The notes beneath the pieces are model-generated. The model was not told the origin of the DNA. It saw nothing but the letters and a program-made list of their open reading frames with translations, and searched no databases. Position numbers and translations under genes: made by a program. This document shows, piece by piece, positions 31,380 to 44,460 of a stretch of DNA of 64,000 nt. Source of the stretch: Lycorma delicatula (taxonomy: Eukaryota > Arthropoda > Insecta > Hemiptera > Fulgoridae); assembly GCF_047948215.1 (NCBI RefSeq), contig NC_134462.1, positions 114,961,937 through 115,025,936 on the forward strand. Reading direction: 5' to 3'. Positions within the stretch are counted from its first letter, which is position 1, and every line of letters starts with the position of its first letter.

Positions 31380-33167
31380 GTGTTTCGAACATGAAATTCT
31401 TTTTGTCAACTCAGGTACACATATAACTCTCTAAAGATGTATTTATAAACCCACTGACGTAGTCGGACCAAAAAAAATATAATACAAGAAAAATTAAGGC
31501 AAGAAATTTCAGAGTGGTATTGCTTCTGAAAATTTCATCAGGAACTCAAAATTTATGGCTTTTCAAAGCAAATATCTAAGAATTACACTAAATTACACTA
31601 CACTAAATTTAAACAATAAAGTAACTCAAGAGCGATATCTCTTAAAATATTAATAATGATGTATACATTGGCCAGGTTTTAGGACATTTGTAGAAATATA
31701 AATAGACATTTAAATAAAGAGTACTCGGGAAAAAAAGGCTTACATTTTATAATTATAATGTTGTTTCCTTGCTAAAATGGTAGTGAATTATAGGTTTAAA
31801 CTAAACAAAATTATAAAATTCAGCCTGAAATGATGTTTTACGAAGAATATATATGGGTGCGCTATAGGATGTAGAGCGAGGAACTAGAAAAAATCAGAAG
31901 TAAAATTAAATTAGCTATCAACTCTTTACATAAGAAAATAAAAAAAATATATACACATAGAAGGCTCATCACTTTGACAGAATCTCACATGAACCGTTCG
32001 CTGCATTAAACTATTATCACCCCCTTTAAATTCTGGATTTTGGAAGGCCAGAAAGAGAAGCTATCAAACGGGTTTTATGTAGCATAATCCTCATTAATGA
32101 AGTAGATAAAAAAGATAATTAACTGATTTATTTGTAGGATATTCTTGATTCGTCCGAAAATATTTCACACGATTTTATTTTCGTATAAATTTTGTGTTAT
32201 ATATTTCATATTGTAATAAGTGTTGATTATAATTGGTTTATAATACATCGAATTGCTAGACCAGAACACAAACGAGAGAGTCACAAGGAGCTGATAGCAC
32301 TGAAGTATAACCAACCGAAACGGATATTGAATTATCAACTTTCGAAAAGGGAAGACAAGCTTGTTTTGCGGTTCGTCAATACCATTAGTTATCATTAAAA
32401 TCCAATTTCCTCCCATTCTTTAGTCTCTTGTATTAATTATTATAAAAACCGGTTTAAATAACTTTATGATTGTAGCAGTTATAAAAACTAAATTCTAAAA
32501 AAACCACAATAAAACTGTGTGTCATCATCAGGTTCTACAGGGGAGAAACCCGATATATCTCGCATAATTTGTCAACTATCACTATAATGTAGAAACTAGA
32601 AAACATTCAGCAAAAATAAAATAAAACGCATGCTAATATAAATTACAAATTACAATGTAAGAAATAACAATAATATCTATCGGTGAATAAATCTATCCTA
32701 GTAAAACATTTCAAACTATATTTTCCCATTTATATGTTCTGCTACTTATAATGAGAATAATAAAGAACATCTTTAACAGATTTATAATCTACCGAGTAAA
32801 GTTACTCAGAACACGGTAGAGGTACATAATCACACTTTTAAATTTAGAAAAACTTTTTAATATAACATTAAAATAAAAAGAATTAAAAATAAAATTATTT
32901 TTATACATTTTATTTCGCAATAAAAATTAATGGAAGGAAATTTAATTAGGAATTAAGGGGTCCTCAAGGAGTTCATCGATTAGGTGAAACGAGCCAAAAA
33001 CGAATAATATTTTTTGCTAACACAATATCAAATTGTTAAAAATGTTTAAAATCTTATTTTTTGTGGCATTTTATTAAAGGATAGAATTTCCTATAAATTG
33101 GGTACAATAAATATTATGTGTTAGATTTTGATAAAACTGCATGACTTACTAGATCAGTGGTCAACTT
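29546..33167. other. AT-rich spacer with microsatellites
   Basis: About 3.6 kb without a recognisable gene or repeat family. AT microsatellites lie at 30919-30934 and 31340-31378. The short frames in this region are without domains. Confidence 0.4.
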
Positions 33168-33330
33168 TTTTTTTTTAACCTCCGGGACTAACGTCAAATA
33201 TTGCTTCAGAGGATGAGATGAACGATTCTGTAGCGTGTGTGAAAATGTCATGCCTAACCGGGATTCAAACCAGGAACCTCCGGATGAAAGGACAAGACAC
33301 TAATACTCGCGCTATGGAGGCCGGTAATCT
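33168..33330 (-). repeat. SINE A, full-length, diverged
   Basis: On the minus strand: head 'ggcctccatagcgcgagtat', B-box region 'ggtttgaatcccgg', 'gcatgacattttcacacg', then the 3' tail 'ctgaagcaatatttgacg...ggaggttaa' and an A run. The flanks 'ggtcaacttttt' and 'ggtaatcttttt' may be a decayed target duplication. Confidence 0.85.
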
Positions 33331-35139
33331 TTTTGTACCTACCGCCCACTTTGTGTGTCTGTGAGTAATAAAATTTTCTTACAGCTCACCGGTTCCACGG
33401 TAATGGTGATTATATAAAGTAAGGAAGTAACCTTACCTTATTTATAAAGCCGAGTTATAGCAGTTAAAGATATAATAATCATTACTTACCAGATACTTAT
33501 ACTGATCAGATGTGCAAGCTTTTCTGGAACGAGGCTCTTTTGTTTGCGGTTGCACTATAGCCTTATTTTTCTTTCAGTTACGTAGCGTGTACTAAACTTA
33601 TGCGCGAGCGATATAAATAGTATATTTTCTGAAATTTTAATTGTCACGGGGAAAACCTAATGAAAGTGTTTTTAAATAATGCTATGAAATTTTTTAAAAA
33701 AGTCAATTAAATTTAAAAAAAAGAAACTGCTACAATATCCGACAACACACCTGCCCCACCATGAAAGCTGGAACGCCCATTAGTAGGCGGTAAGGATTAG
33801 GTTGACTAACATTGTTTCAGATATTGGAGCGGTCAGTACTTCGTACAATCTGCATTGTTTATCTCATTTTTTCAGAAATATATATATTTTTAAATTAGTC
33901 AGAATTGTTTAATTTATTGTATTCTATAATTTTCAACATTAAAATTTCATTTCATACTGATATACGAGTATAATAAAAAAAATTGACCAAGCGACCTTTT
34001 ATTGGATCATTGTTTCATCAGAAAAATTAGATTTAACATTTTATTTACCTTTTTTGTTGGAATAAAAAGTAACTAAGCAAAATCTTAACGCAAAAACGGG
34101 ACTTTTCTAACCGGACAGCAAACTGGGAAAATATATAATATATACGCATTTTTTTGTTATTGATTTTCTTAATGAGAAAAATATATAAAATTAACATTAA
34201 AATTAAATATTTTATAACAAATAAAATAATAAAATGATGAATTTCCAAGACCTAAAATGAAATATTAATAAATGAAATTACTAAAATGTTTCAAAATCGT
34301 ACCTAATTTTAAAAATGCGTTTAACTGATTAAATAAATAATGAGAATGAATGAAAAAAGTCTGAAAGAGATAAATAAAGAGCGAATCTGTAGAAAAAAGA
34401 GAGAGACAACAGAACGAGACAGATTGAATGAGGCCGAGAGACAATAAGCTATTCGTGAAAAAAAGAAAACGTAATGAATAACGGATGAATAAGATTAATG
34501 ACTGAACAACGTTATATCAAATTCGGTGCTATGTTAAATTCACTAAAGAAATTATTAAAATATTGCTTTTAGATTGATTAATGATATATATAACAGGTCT
34601 AGTTGTTGATACATATTAATCGATAGTTTTTAATATGCCATCAGCACATTATAACACCTTTTTAATATTTAGGCAATGTAGTATATATAGGTTTACAATA
34701 CAGGAGATGAGGGATTCTTCTTTTTGACATGAAATAAAAAAAGAGTTATATACAGAGTTTTACATTAATAAATAACTTTTCTTTTTGTTGAAAATTGTAA
34801 TAATACAAAACACAACGTTCATGTATGTTTTCTTTTTTAAATCCATAATTAATTAATTTTATTGTGCATTATTTAAAAAATGAGTTTTCATTATTCAGAC
34901 TAATATATTTCTAAAGAAATGAGATTGTTAATACAAAACCAAAGCTACATAAAAGCACGGTGTGGAAATTTTTACTCAAAAAACTTTTATTCATATATAA
35001 AACTCATTCCTGAATGTCGTATTACTTGAAAACACTAATTTGTGCCTATTTTAATTAATTTTATTTATGCAATTTAAAATTATTTAAAAAATCATTTATT
35101 ACATTTTATCGTTCAGGCTATCTTTGGACACATAAAAGA
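33331..35139. other. AT-rich spacer, nothing recognised
   Basis: A purine-rich stretch ('gagagagacaacagaacgag') at about 34380-34450. 33418-33470 has 'taaagccgagttatagcag', a phrase similar to 17090-17115, possibly from a common repeat. No gene. Confidence 0.4.
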
Positions 35140-35395
35140 ATCCTTATTAAGATTTTACTATTCTCATTTTTCTTCCCGATCACACTTCCCTCCTAGAATG
35201 AAATACTTCATTCTAACTAATTATTTGTTGCTTTCTTTCTCTCCTCTAAGTAGCTTCCAACTCCTCTTCTGTTACGATCCTCCACATCTTCAAACATTTT
35301 GAATGTTTCTCTGCAACTACCTCCAGAATTGCTTTGTAATTTCACTGTCCATCTCTTCAATACCCTTATCGTTTTCTCTTTTTATTAACGTTATT
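35140..35395 (-). pseudogene. Possible LINE tail interrupted by TIR repeat copy 5
   Basis: The minus strand gives MFEDVEDRNRRGVGSYLEER followed by KKATNN and a stop, which resembles the basic tail of an insect LINE protein. It may be the end of the minus-strand LINE at 36690-37760, now separated from it by the TIR repeat. The link is inference only. Confidence 0.3.
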
Positions 35396-35397
35396 TT

Positions 35398-36650
35398 ACT
35401 TCCTTGTACGAAGAAAAGGAAGTAATGAAATCGCGAAAAATTTCGGTTTTCAGATTACAACGGAAATACCCATTTTGACAATCCCTGAATCCATTTTGAC
35501 TAGTTTCGGCATACGTCTGTACGTACGTACGTACGTATCTCGCGTAACTCAAAAACAACTTGCCGGAGAATGTTGAAATTTTGGATTTAGGACTGTTGTA
35601 ACATCTAGTTGTACACGTCCCATTTTAATTGGAATCAACTGGACCAAAAGAGTCCAAAAAAATACCAAAATCCCAAATAATTGGATTTTGAACTTTTTCT
35701 TAATTGCAGTTATAAAACTTCATTGAGAACTTTTCAACAATATAAGTGGTACTTATTTTCATTGGTTCCGGAGTTGTAGCCAAAAAAAAAATTAATAAAT
35801 GAAACATTTGGATGTTACGAGGGGACGGCACATCGATTCGAATCCGACTTCATTTCTGACTTTTTTTAAATTTAAATATTTTTATTTAAAATTAATTTCT
35901 AATTACTTTAATTTACTAATTACTTAATTAATTAATTTACTAATTTCTTTAATTTTAATCTATTAATTAACCTAATTTATTAATTAAGATTTATTTATTT
36001 ATTAACCTCTGATTGCAAAAAAAATTACAATAAATAATAGTTGAATAATATCAATAAAAATAGCGAAAAAATCAGAAGTTATTGTGAAGTAAAATTTCAC
36101 GTACTTTTAAAAAAGGGGAATTAATTTAAATTAAATTTATTTAATTTAATAGTTATACAAGAAAGTCATGTGGTATCCATATCAGATTTGGTGAAAATCT
36201 GATTATTAAATATTAACTGAAAATTATAATTTAGAATCGTATTATATTTATTTACGCATTTTTTTCAGTCTACTTGATAATAAATATCGCTATAAAATTT
36301 AGTAACCTTCTCCTGTTTCTTTTTGTTTTCATTTTGTTGATGGTTACATCATAATGATTTTAAAACATTGTATTAGATAGTATAAGACTTACAGTTATTT
36401 AAAGAGTAATAAAGCGACTTTTACTCTAACCTAAAATTTCAGGTAAGATTGTTGAATTAATAACAGTAAAAATATTTGATGTTAATAAAAACTAATATTT
36501 TAGCAATTGTGTAACTGTCCACTTTTATTAAAGAATTGGAGGATCGTACCTCACTTTCGAATGAAATAAGTTTAAATGAAGTGCAGCAAAAAAATGTGTG
36601 TATTTAAATTAAAAACGCGTACAAGGAAGTCATGTCCACATAAGATTTTT
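35398..36650 (+). repeat. TIR repeat family, copy 5, long form, uninterrupted
   Basis: Core from 'acttccttgtacgaagaaaa' (35398) to 'acaagaaagtcatgtgg' (about 36180), then the extra module, starting with the hairpin-like 'cagatttggtgaaaatctg', to a second 3' end 'cgcgtacaaggaagtcatg' (about 36616-36634). Equivalent to the 8469-10792 copy without its LINE, and shows the empty site at about 36215-36250. The internal T-stem-like motif 'gattcgaatcc' is at 35835-35845. Confidence 0.87.
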
Positions 36651-36689
36651 TTTTTTGTTAGGGAAGGAGTTGAAAATAGTTTTAGTTAG

Positions 36690-37765
36690 CCTTCCTCCAT
36701 TCATTTGCTATGAATGGCCGAAGCAGTTGGGCCTTTTTTTCTCATTATCCGCTCCTTCTAGTTTATACTATTCTTCTGTGGGAGTTAATCTATATCATTT
36801 CATTCACTTTGGATCCTGGAATTGTTCTTAGTATTCTATTCATATTCTTAAGCTCTGAATAAGTCTAATGATGTTCATAGAATGTATTCTACTGCATAAA
36901 TTAATTTTGATCTCGCTACGATGTAATATTATTTCATTTTTACCTTCATCGAAATGGATATTTCGTTGTAGATATTTTTTTAAGAGTTTAATTGCTAGTT
37001 CTCTATTTTCCTGTATTCTCTATGTATTCTTTCTTTTTTGTTTTGTAGTCACTCTATTTCTTGGTCATTTGGTTGCAACCATTCCTAAGTACTTGAACTT
37101 TTTTCTTCATAATATTGTTCCATATTTTGTTTTTATCGTCCTGTTCTTCAGTCTTTTTGTCTCGATGAACTCCGTTCTTTTCAAAGGAGATGCATAGATC
37201 AACCTTTACAGCAACTTCTTTTATTTCCTTTATTTGGTTTTATCTTCCTTAATGTTTTCTACAAATGGCTATATCGTCTACAAACGCAAAACTTTATCTT
37301 CCAATTTTTGTGCCAAAGTAGATCTTTTGTAACTTTCCCTTCAACTCATTTCTCTATTCTCAGATAAATTTCTCCAGTATATGTTGAATAAAAGAGGTGA
37401 AAGTTTATCGCTTTGTCTAATCCCTGTCCCAATTTCGAACGGTTCTGACAATATCTTCAAGGATTTATTTTTTGAGACTGTATTAGTGTCCTTAATTATA
37501 TTTAGTGTTTCTTTTTTTTACTTGTATTTCTACTTCTAATATTTTAAATACCGATACTCGATCGATAAAGTAATATACTTTTCTGAACTCTACGATTTTT
37601 TTTCGTTTTTATTACTGTTTTTAATCCTGTGCTTCAGGATGGATTTCAAAGAAAAAATCTAATTTACGCATGAATTCACACTCGCTGAATACACACCTGC
37701 TCTTCCTGAGTGCCCTTAGTACTCTACAAAAAAAGATTTTCCATGTATGGTTCGATTCTTTGCAA
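36690..37765 (-). pseudogene. Degraded LINE reverse transcriptase, minus strand
   Basis: On the minus strand: IEPYMENLF near 37740 (the region before the GFR motif), then a gap, VYYFIDRVSVFKILEVEI, KILSEPFEIGTGIRQSDKLS with PLLFNIY (the RQGD.LSPLLFN box, G to S), and SFAFVDDIAI at about 37270-37290, where the catalytic FADD has become FVDD. EIKEVAVKVDL, SFEKNGVHRDKK and KKFKYLGMVATK (the KYLG motif) follow. The plus-strand hydrophobic frame at 36868-37197 is its antisense shadow. Frameshifts are frequent. Confidence 0.7.
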
Positions 37766-38995
37766 AACTGCTAATTATAGAATTTCGGATACTGAGAGCA
37801 GTAAAGTTTCTTTAATAACTGTTAAATTCAGTTAATTTTGTTAAATTAACTGTTTAATTCACGTCTCCTTCTTTTGTAAATATTGATAGATTAATGCTTT
37901 TTCGACAATCTTAGGCTTTTTTTCTCCATTAAGACGCTTTCGTCAATAAAAAATTATGTTTATGTTATTGGTTATTCTAAAATTACACTGCTTCGTCAGA
38001 ATCTATAAACAACTATAGTTTGGAAAATGTTATCAGTTTTCAGGAGAGCAATTTTTTAAACAATTGTGTTAATCGAACTTCCTAACAATCAAAATACTTA
38101 CAATTTGAAATTCAGAATCCATTAAAGAAAATCTTAATAGTTAAATTACGATATCCAGAAACATAAGGTAGCTTCATGTTACTAAGTATTGGATCTTTTT
38201 TATAGAATTAGTAGAAAAAAATGGGATCATTTTAGGTGGGACTAATACCTACAAAACTCGATACCTGATTGATAAAAATTTATACTGCTTCCAAAAGTAA
38301 ATAATTCATTATTTTGGAGAAAAGTTGTATTTATCTGGTTCCACTATTCCAAAACATTATGACTGATACAATAATTGTACTATGTCCAGGAGATTATGTA
38401 TTATGTCAAAGCAATTATGGTGTCACAGCTTAAAAGACTTTTAAAGATCTCAGCTCGATCAATTCGATAAAACTTTTGTTTAAATTTTTTTATCAATATT
38501 ATTCTGAACGTTTCTGGTTTTCAGATTACCGATTAGTGACTAAATAATCTATTCACTATTCACATTACTAATTCTTCTGTTTTCATATGTTGCGTAATAT
38601 CCTATTACGGACTGTAACCGTACAATTACATAATCTCCTTCTAAAAAAAAAAAATTACGGGATTATTTGTGCCAGGTGGTTTCGATGAATTTGAAGAATA
38701 TTTAAGCCGTTTTAATGATTCCGTTGCCGCTTAACTAACACACTTTCTCTTTTTGCAAGAATGTTTTATTTACCAGCACTTTAAACTTTCCTGCTCTCCC
38801 TATCCGATTTCATATTCTAACAAATCGTCTTTTAATTGCACCGACTGATTTCAACTTTGTAAATGAAACTAATTAAACTGAAATTGAGCCGCTGGTGCAA
38901 TTTTTTAAATTAAATTAAAAATAGTTTTTTTTTAATTAAGTAAAATTAATTTTTTTTTTGTGTAATTAATTATTTCATTTATTTTTTAAAATTAT
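37766..38995. other. AT-rich spacer, nothing recognised
   Basis: About 1.2 kb with no recognised motif on either strand. Confidence 0.4.
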
Positions 38996-41526
38996 TATTT
39001 AACGACTGTTAACCTACAAATGCCCATGCTGATGATGAGGTAGACCTCATCATCAAGAAATTTATGAAGCAATTAAACACTTAAAAGGGCATGAAAATTT
39101 AATAATAGTTGGAGATTGGAATTAAAGTATCGGAAAAGGTAAGGAAAGAAATATCATGGGTGAATACGGGCTGGGCAAAAGGAATGAAAGAGGGAACCGA
39201 CTAATTGACTTTTGCACAAAGTACAATTTAGTAATTGCCAACATCCAGTTTAAAAATCATAATATAAGAATATATACATGAAAAAAGCCAAGTGATACTG
39301 CAAGGAATCAGATAGATTGTATCATGGTTTAACAAAGATTTAGAAATTAGCTCGTCGACTGCAAACCATATCCAGAAGTAGACATTGATAGCAACTGTAA
39401 TTTAGTAATAATGAAACGTAGACTGGGGTTTAAAACCCGAAGAAGAGGTGACAGATGAATTGGTGGAATTTAGAAAAGCGTGAGGAAGAGGAGGTAAAGA
39501 AGATTTTTTAAGAGGACATCGCAAGGAATTGAATAAAAAAAATAAGGTCAAAAATATAGAAGAAGAAAGGGAGAATGTTAAAAACGAAATACTTATATCA
39601 GCTGATACGAACTTAGGCGGAACAAAGAAAACTGGTAGAAAACCTTGGATATCAGAGAATATATTGCAGCTGATGGATGAACATAGAAGGTTAAGAATCT
39701 AAGTGATGAATAAAGTAAAAGGAACTATCGAAAATTAAGAAATATTATAAATAGGAAGTGTAAATTAACGAAAGAAGAGAGGAATAAAGAAAGGTGTTCA
39801 GAAAAGGAAACAGATTCATTGGTAAAATAGACGGATCATACAGGAAAGTTAAAGAGAATTTTGTTGTACGTAAGTTAAAATCTAATAATGTGTTAAACAA
39901 AGATGGTACACCCGATTCATAATACGAAAGAAAACGTCGGTAGGTGGGTGGAATATATTGAAGAGTTATGGACGCAGAAAAGAAATTAGAAAATGATGTT
40001 ATAGAGGAAGAAGAGGACTTAGAAGAGGAATAAAGAGAGATACAATACTGAAATCTGAATTTAATAGAACATTAAAAGATTTGATTGGCAGAAAGGCTTC
40101 TGGGATAAACAGTATACATATAGATTTACTGCACAGTGCAGGTGAGGAAGCGATAGATAGATTATACAAACTGATGTGTATTATTTACAAAAAAGCGGAA
40201 GTTCCGTCCCACTTCAAAAAGAGTGTTATTGTCATGATACCAAAGAAAGCAGGAGCAGATAAATGTGAAGAATACACAAAAATTAGTTTAATAAGTCACA
40301 CATCAAAAATTCTAACTAGAATTTTGTACAGAAGAATTTAGAGGAGAGTAGAAGTGTTAGGAGAAGACCAATTTGGTTTCAGGATAAGTATAGGAACAAG
40401 AGAAGCAATTTTAGGCTCAAATTAATAGTGGAAGGAACATTAATGAAAAGCAAATCAACATACATGGCATTTATAAACTTGGAAAAGGGATTTGATAACG
40501 TAGATTGTAATAAAATGTTCAGCATTTTAAAATATTTAGGGTTCAAGTATAGAGATAGAAAAACAATTGTTAACATTTTCAGGACCCAAACTGCAACAGT
40601 AATAATCGAAGAGCATAAGAAAGAAGCCGTAATAAAAAAGGGAGTTCAACAAGGATGTTCCCTGTCTCCGTTACTTTTTTATCTTTACATAGAACTAGCA
40701 GTTAATGAAGTTTAAGAACTATTTAGATCCGGAGTAACAGTTCAAGGTAATAAGATAAAGATGCTACGATTTGCTGATGATGTAGTAATTCTAGCTGAGA
40801 GTAAAAATGATTTAGAAGAAACAATGAATGGCATGGCTCAAGTCCTACGCAAGAACTACTGCATGTAAATAAACAAGAACAAAACGAAAGTAATAAAATG
40901 AAGTAAAAATAAAGTAGATGGACCTCTGAATATAAAAACAGAAAGAGAAAAGATTATGGACGTAGAAAAGTTTTCTTATTTGGGAAGTAAAATTACTAAA
41001 GATGGAAGAAGCAGGAGCGATATAAAATGCCGAATGGCACAAGCGAAACGATCTTTCAGTCAGAAATTTAATTTGCTTACATCAAAAATTTATATAAACA
41101 CCATAAAAACATTTCTGAAAGTATTTGGAGTATAGCTTTATATGGAAGTGAAACTTGGAAAATCGGAGTACCAAAGAAAAAAAATTTAAATCTTTTGAAA
41201 TGTGGTGCTATAGGAGAATGTAAAAACACATATGGGCGGATAAAGTGACAAATGAAAAGATGTTGTGGCAAATCGATTAAGAAAGAAGTATTTGGAAATA
41301 TATAGTTAAAAGAAGAGACAGATTTATAAACCACATCTTAATAGCTGCTTTGATATTGGAGGGACAGGTAGAAGGGAAAAATTGTGCAGGCAGGCAACAT
41401 TTGGAATATGTGACACAAATTAATTGTTAAGGGTGTAAGATGTAGGGGGTATACCGACATGAAACAACTGGCAATAGATAGGGAATCTTGGAGAGCTCAA
41501 ACCAGTCAAATGACTGAAGACAAAAA

Positions 41527-41531
<5 letters not shown>
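38996..41531 (+). mobile_element. RTE/BovB-like LINE, longest copy
   Basis: Runs from within the endonuclease to the 3' end 'ctgaagacaaaaaaaaa'. 'aaaattat' on both sides may be an 8-bp target duplication, but in such AT-rich sequence this is weak. It is the same family as 9137-10400 and 27915-28203. It ends directly at an AT microsatellite (41532-41566), as RTE elements often end in short tandem repeats. Confidence 0.85.
39003..41520 (+). pseudogene. RTE/BovB-like ORF: endonuclease and reverse transcriptase
   Basis: Endonuclease part: PTNAHADDEVDLI, KGHENLIIVGDWN (GDWN box), GKRNERGNRLIDFCTKYNLV, ARNQIDCIMV, and a decayed catalytic SDHN box that reads SNCN near 39390. RT part: GRKASGINSIHIDLLHSA, FKKSVIVMIPKKAGADKCEE, FINLEKGFDNVDCNKM (catalytic Asp), KKGVQQGCSLSPLLFYLYIE, and an intact FADDVVILAES (40768-40800). 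The tail has KFSYLGSKITKDGR and the equivalents of ETW, KRRDR and DRESW in broken frames. Frameshifts and stops are frequent, especially at 39124, 39950-40030, 40340, 40713 and after 41100. Confidence 0.88.
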
Positions 41532-41567
<36 letters not shown>

Positions 41568-41574
41568 TAGATAG
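41532..41574. repeat. AT and GATA microsatellite
   Basis: (AT)n followed by two or three GATA units at the 3' end of the RTE LINE. Confidence 0.95.
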
Positions 41575-42890
41575 TTTGTGTATGTGATTGTGCACGCGCA
41601 TGCGTGTTTATGGAATTTCGTTCTGATTATTTATGAAAATATATACATGTACACATGTACAATGTATAAACCTTAATACATGTAAAAACCTTTTTATTAA
41701 TGTCTCTAAGAATTATTTATTAGCCCAGCTTCAAATACAGTCTTACGAAGAAACAGAAAAAAATTCTGTAAGGTTTTCAAACTTCGAATAATTTTATAAC
41801 AAAATATTTCTTGATATCACGATGTGCATCTACTAGATTCCGTTAACTACACCGGTAAACAAACAATAATGTCTACATTCTTCATTTGAAAACAGAAAAA
41901 AAGCATTTTTAGAACGTGATATCAAGAATTATAACTGTCTTTAATTTTAAAAGCATGCAAAGTTATTTAAATGCTAAACACAAATTTTATTGTGGCATAT
42001 TACACTTAAAAGAAAAATTAATTTTAATTAAATCAATAGTTTTCTAGTTATGCAGGAATTTTCACTGATTAAAATATTTTAAAGGTAAATCTGGAAAGAC
42101 CTTTTAAAAAAAAAAAAATTTATACCAGTAAATTCGGGTAAAATAACTAAAACATGGCGAATTAAATATTTAAAACTTAAATTGAATTAAATTTTTACTT
42201 AAATTTTTATTTAAAAAAATGAAATTGCTAATTATATTACATGAAAAAGATATTATCAGATTCTATTTTCTAAAATAAGAATTTCTGTAACTCTTTTTAA
42301 AATACGTGCATGTTGAAATTGTTTTTCTTACCTTAAAGCAAGAAAAGCTTTTTAAGGCAAAGTACATAATGCACTTAAAACTTTACTATGAATAAAAACC
42401 ACGTAATAATAGCAAAAATAAAAAGACTGCTCTTTTTAACACACCATACACATACAAATACAAAACACTTTTACGTAAAAAAAAAAACAAAATAAAATAC
42501 ACTGTGTCCAAGAAATGTTTAATTTAATAAAATGAAAGAAAAATTAATGGATTTAGGATATTCCTTATAATACTTTTTTTTATAAAAATAATAAAGTGAA
42601 GCTATTATAATAAATATATATTCTCTAAATTAGAACATACATGTAGTTAACAAACATAAATTCGCAAAATGAAAAATAATTTTGTTCATACAATACCCGT
42701 TATTAATGTTTTAATAATATATTTTCTTTTGTAGCCTTTATATAAAATTGATTTATTTGATAAAGATTTATTAAACGTATCGAATAAAGATTATTCAAAC
42801 CAAAATAATATTAAAATACAGGGAATAGAAAGAGGTTACGCGTGTCTCCAGAGATCGTATACTTACAATCTAGAAGTCGTAAACGGGACT
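41575..42890. other. AT-rich spacer, nothing recognised
   Basis: No gene or repeat family seen. Confidence 0.4.
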
Positions 42891-42919
42891 CAGGTTTCCA
42901 GTCTGCCATAGTTAACAAA

Positions 42920-43005
42920 ATGGTTAACAAGTACAATGGGTACACTCTCATCTACACAGACGGCTATGTCTGTAATATTGGGATGTGACGCGCTAATCAT
43001 TTTTA
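42920..43005 (+). pseudogene. Possible LINE RNase H fragment
   Basis: NKYNGYTLIYTDGYVCNIGM then a stop. The pattern I.YTDGS...GIG is the first strand of the RNase H domain of I- and Jockey-related LINEs; Ser after TDG is Tyr here. No other RNase H motif is seen nearby, so this is a short, weakly supported remnant. Confidence 0.3.
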
Positions 43006-44114
43006 TCAGCTCAAAGAATTAACGGAACCAAATATAGATATCTGAATATATGTCATTTTAAAAGTACGACAGAGAACAAACTTTTATTTTCAAAATTGGG
43101 AACCGTTTGGTTAGGCTTAGTTTTTTATAAAACCTGGGATAAATCTTTACCGATGGGTTAATCTAACGAATTACAGCCCTTAGCTTCAATATCACCCTCC
43201 AATTTTTTACTAATTTGTAACTTAAGTTAAAATATAAGTTAACGTTAAAGGATATGTTATTAGAATACACTACTTTAATTTATGTCTATCTACATCGTTT
43301 TCTTATGATGAACCTTGTTTAATAGACGTTTTTCATATCAATACGTTTTGGCATAAATGATATGAATCATACTACTGACCGCACAGGAAGATGATAAAAT
43401 ATATGATACAGATAGAATTGTGAACTCGAAAGTTGTTTTATAGAATATAATTAAACTACAAAACACTATTCGGTGTAAGATGTAAAAAATCAAGATGTTA
43501 TCACAGGTGAAGAGAAGACCACATAAAAGAAGAAAATGTACTCATAAAGAGATTTACACACAGTTCTACCATATATAAACGCTGCGAACCTAAAATACTG
43601 TAAATAAATAAAAAAGATACACTTTAATAGATTTCATTGTTCCACATATAGTGGATTATATCCTTTTCGGTGAATTTCAACCTCAATAACTTGCTTTATA
43701 TTAAAGGTTACACAAGAAATTAAATTTGTAGAATTTGGTTACAAATTTTACAACGGAACCGTAGTTTATTAAATAAAAGACCCTTACTCGTAAGCTGAAA
43801 TATTATATAAGTTACACGCAAACAATTCTTTTTTCATGTTTGAAAAAGATGGGTATTGTCATTTTTTTAAGAATAAGAGACCATCCCTTTTAACAAAAAA
43901 TTCACGTTCATAAGTATAAATACAAGGATTAGTTACTATAGTTAATTTTCTACATATATTGGTTTACATGATTTATATTTATAAGCGTCAGATAACAAAT
44001 CTGACGACCCATTATTGTATTTTAAAAACTCTTTCTGATTTTTTCAAAAGATCTGCAAAAGATTACACGTTATAGACAGGAATGTTCATATGTAAAAAAG
44101 ATATATAATAATGC
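43006..44114. other. AT-rich spacer, nothing recognised
   Basis: No recognised feature on either strand. Confidence 0.4.
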
Positions 44115-44460
44115 TGGCAACTTTCTTTATTAAGTAGTTTCAGAGCTCAACACTACGGCATGATTTTGTTACACAGGAAATCAATTTGATTATCCCAGGA
44201 AAATTTGTAATCTAATAAAACAACCAGAAATTTGGGTTTGAACAAAGAAATACTATGGTTTTCACTGACGAAAATTCAGCGTGTTACAACTACATGAAAG
44301 GCATAACCCGATCGTTTGATTCGTACTTAAAGTTAGATAATTATAATTTTCCAGTGAATAATTTTTTAAACTGCTTCCATATCCTCAGATAGAGATAAAA
44401 CTGTGTCTCCTTTGTAAAGCTTACAATGAATTGGTCACTATTTTGAGGCAGGACCTTAAT
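44115..44460 (-). pseudogene. Degraded LINE reverse transcriptase, palm to thumb, minus strand
   Basis: On the minus strand: GDTVLSLSEDMEAV (where AD would precede DT in the catalytic box), KRSGYAFHVVVT, FVSENHSIS, then FLVVLLDYKFSWDNQIDFLC followed by NKI. The last matches FLGV.LD..L.W..HI..LC.K., the thumb motif of Jockey- and BS-like LINEs. Frames shift at least twice. Confidence 0.5.

Noticed and set aside
36868..37197. Hydrophobic 109-residue plus-strand protein
   Set aside because: The opposite strand carries LINE reverse transcriptase motifs in this interval (FVDDIAI, RQSDKLSPLLFN, KYLG), so the frame is an antisense shadow.
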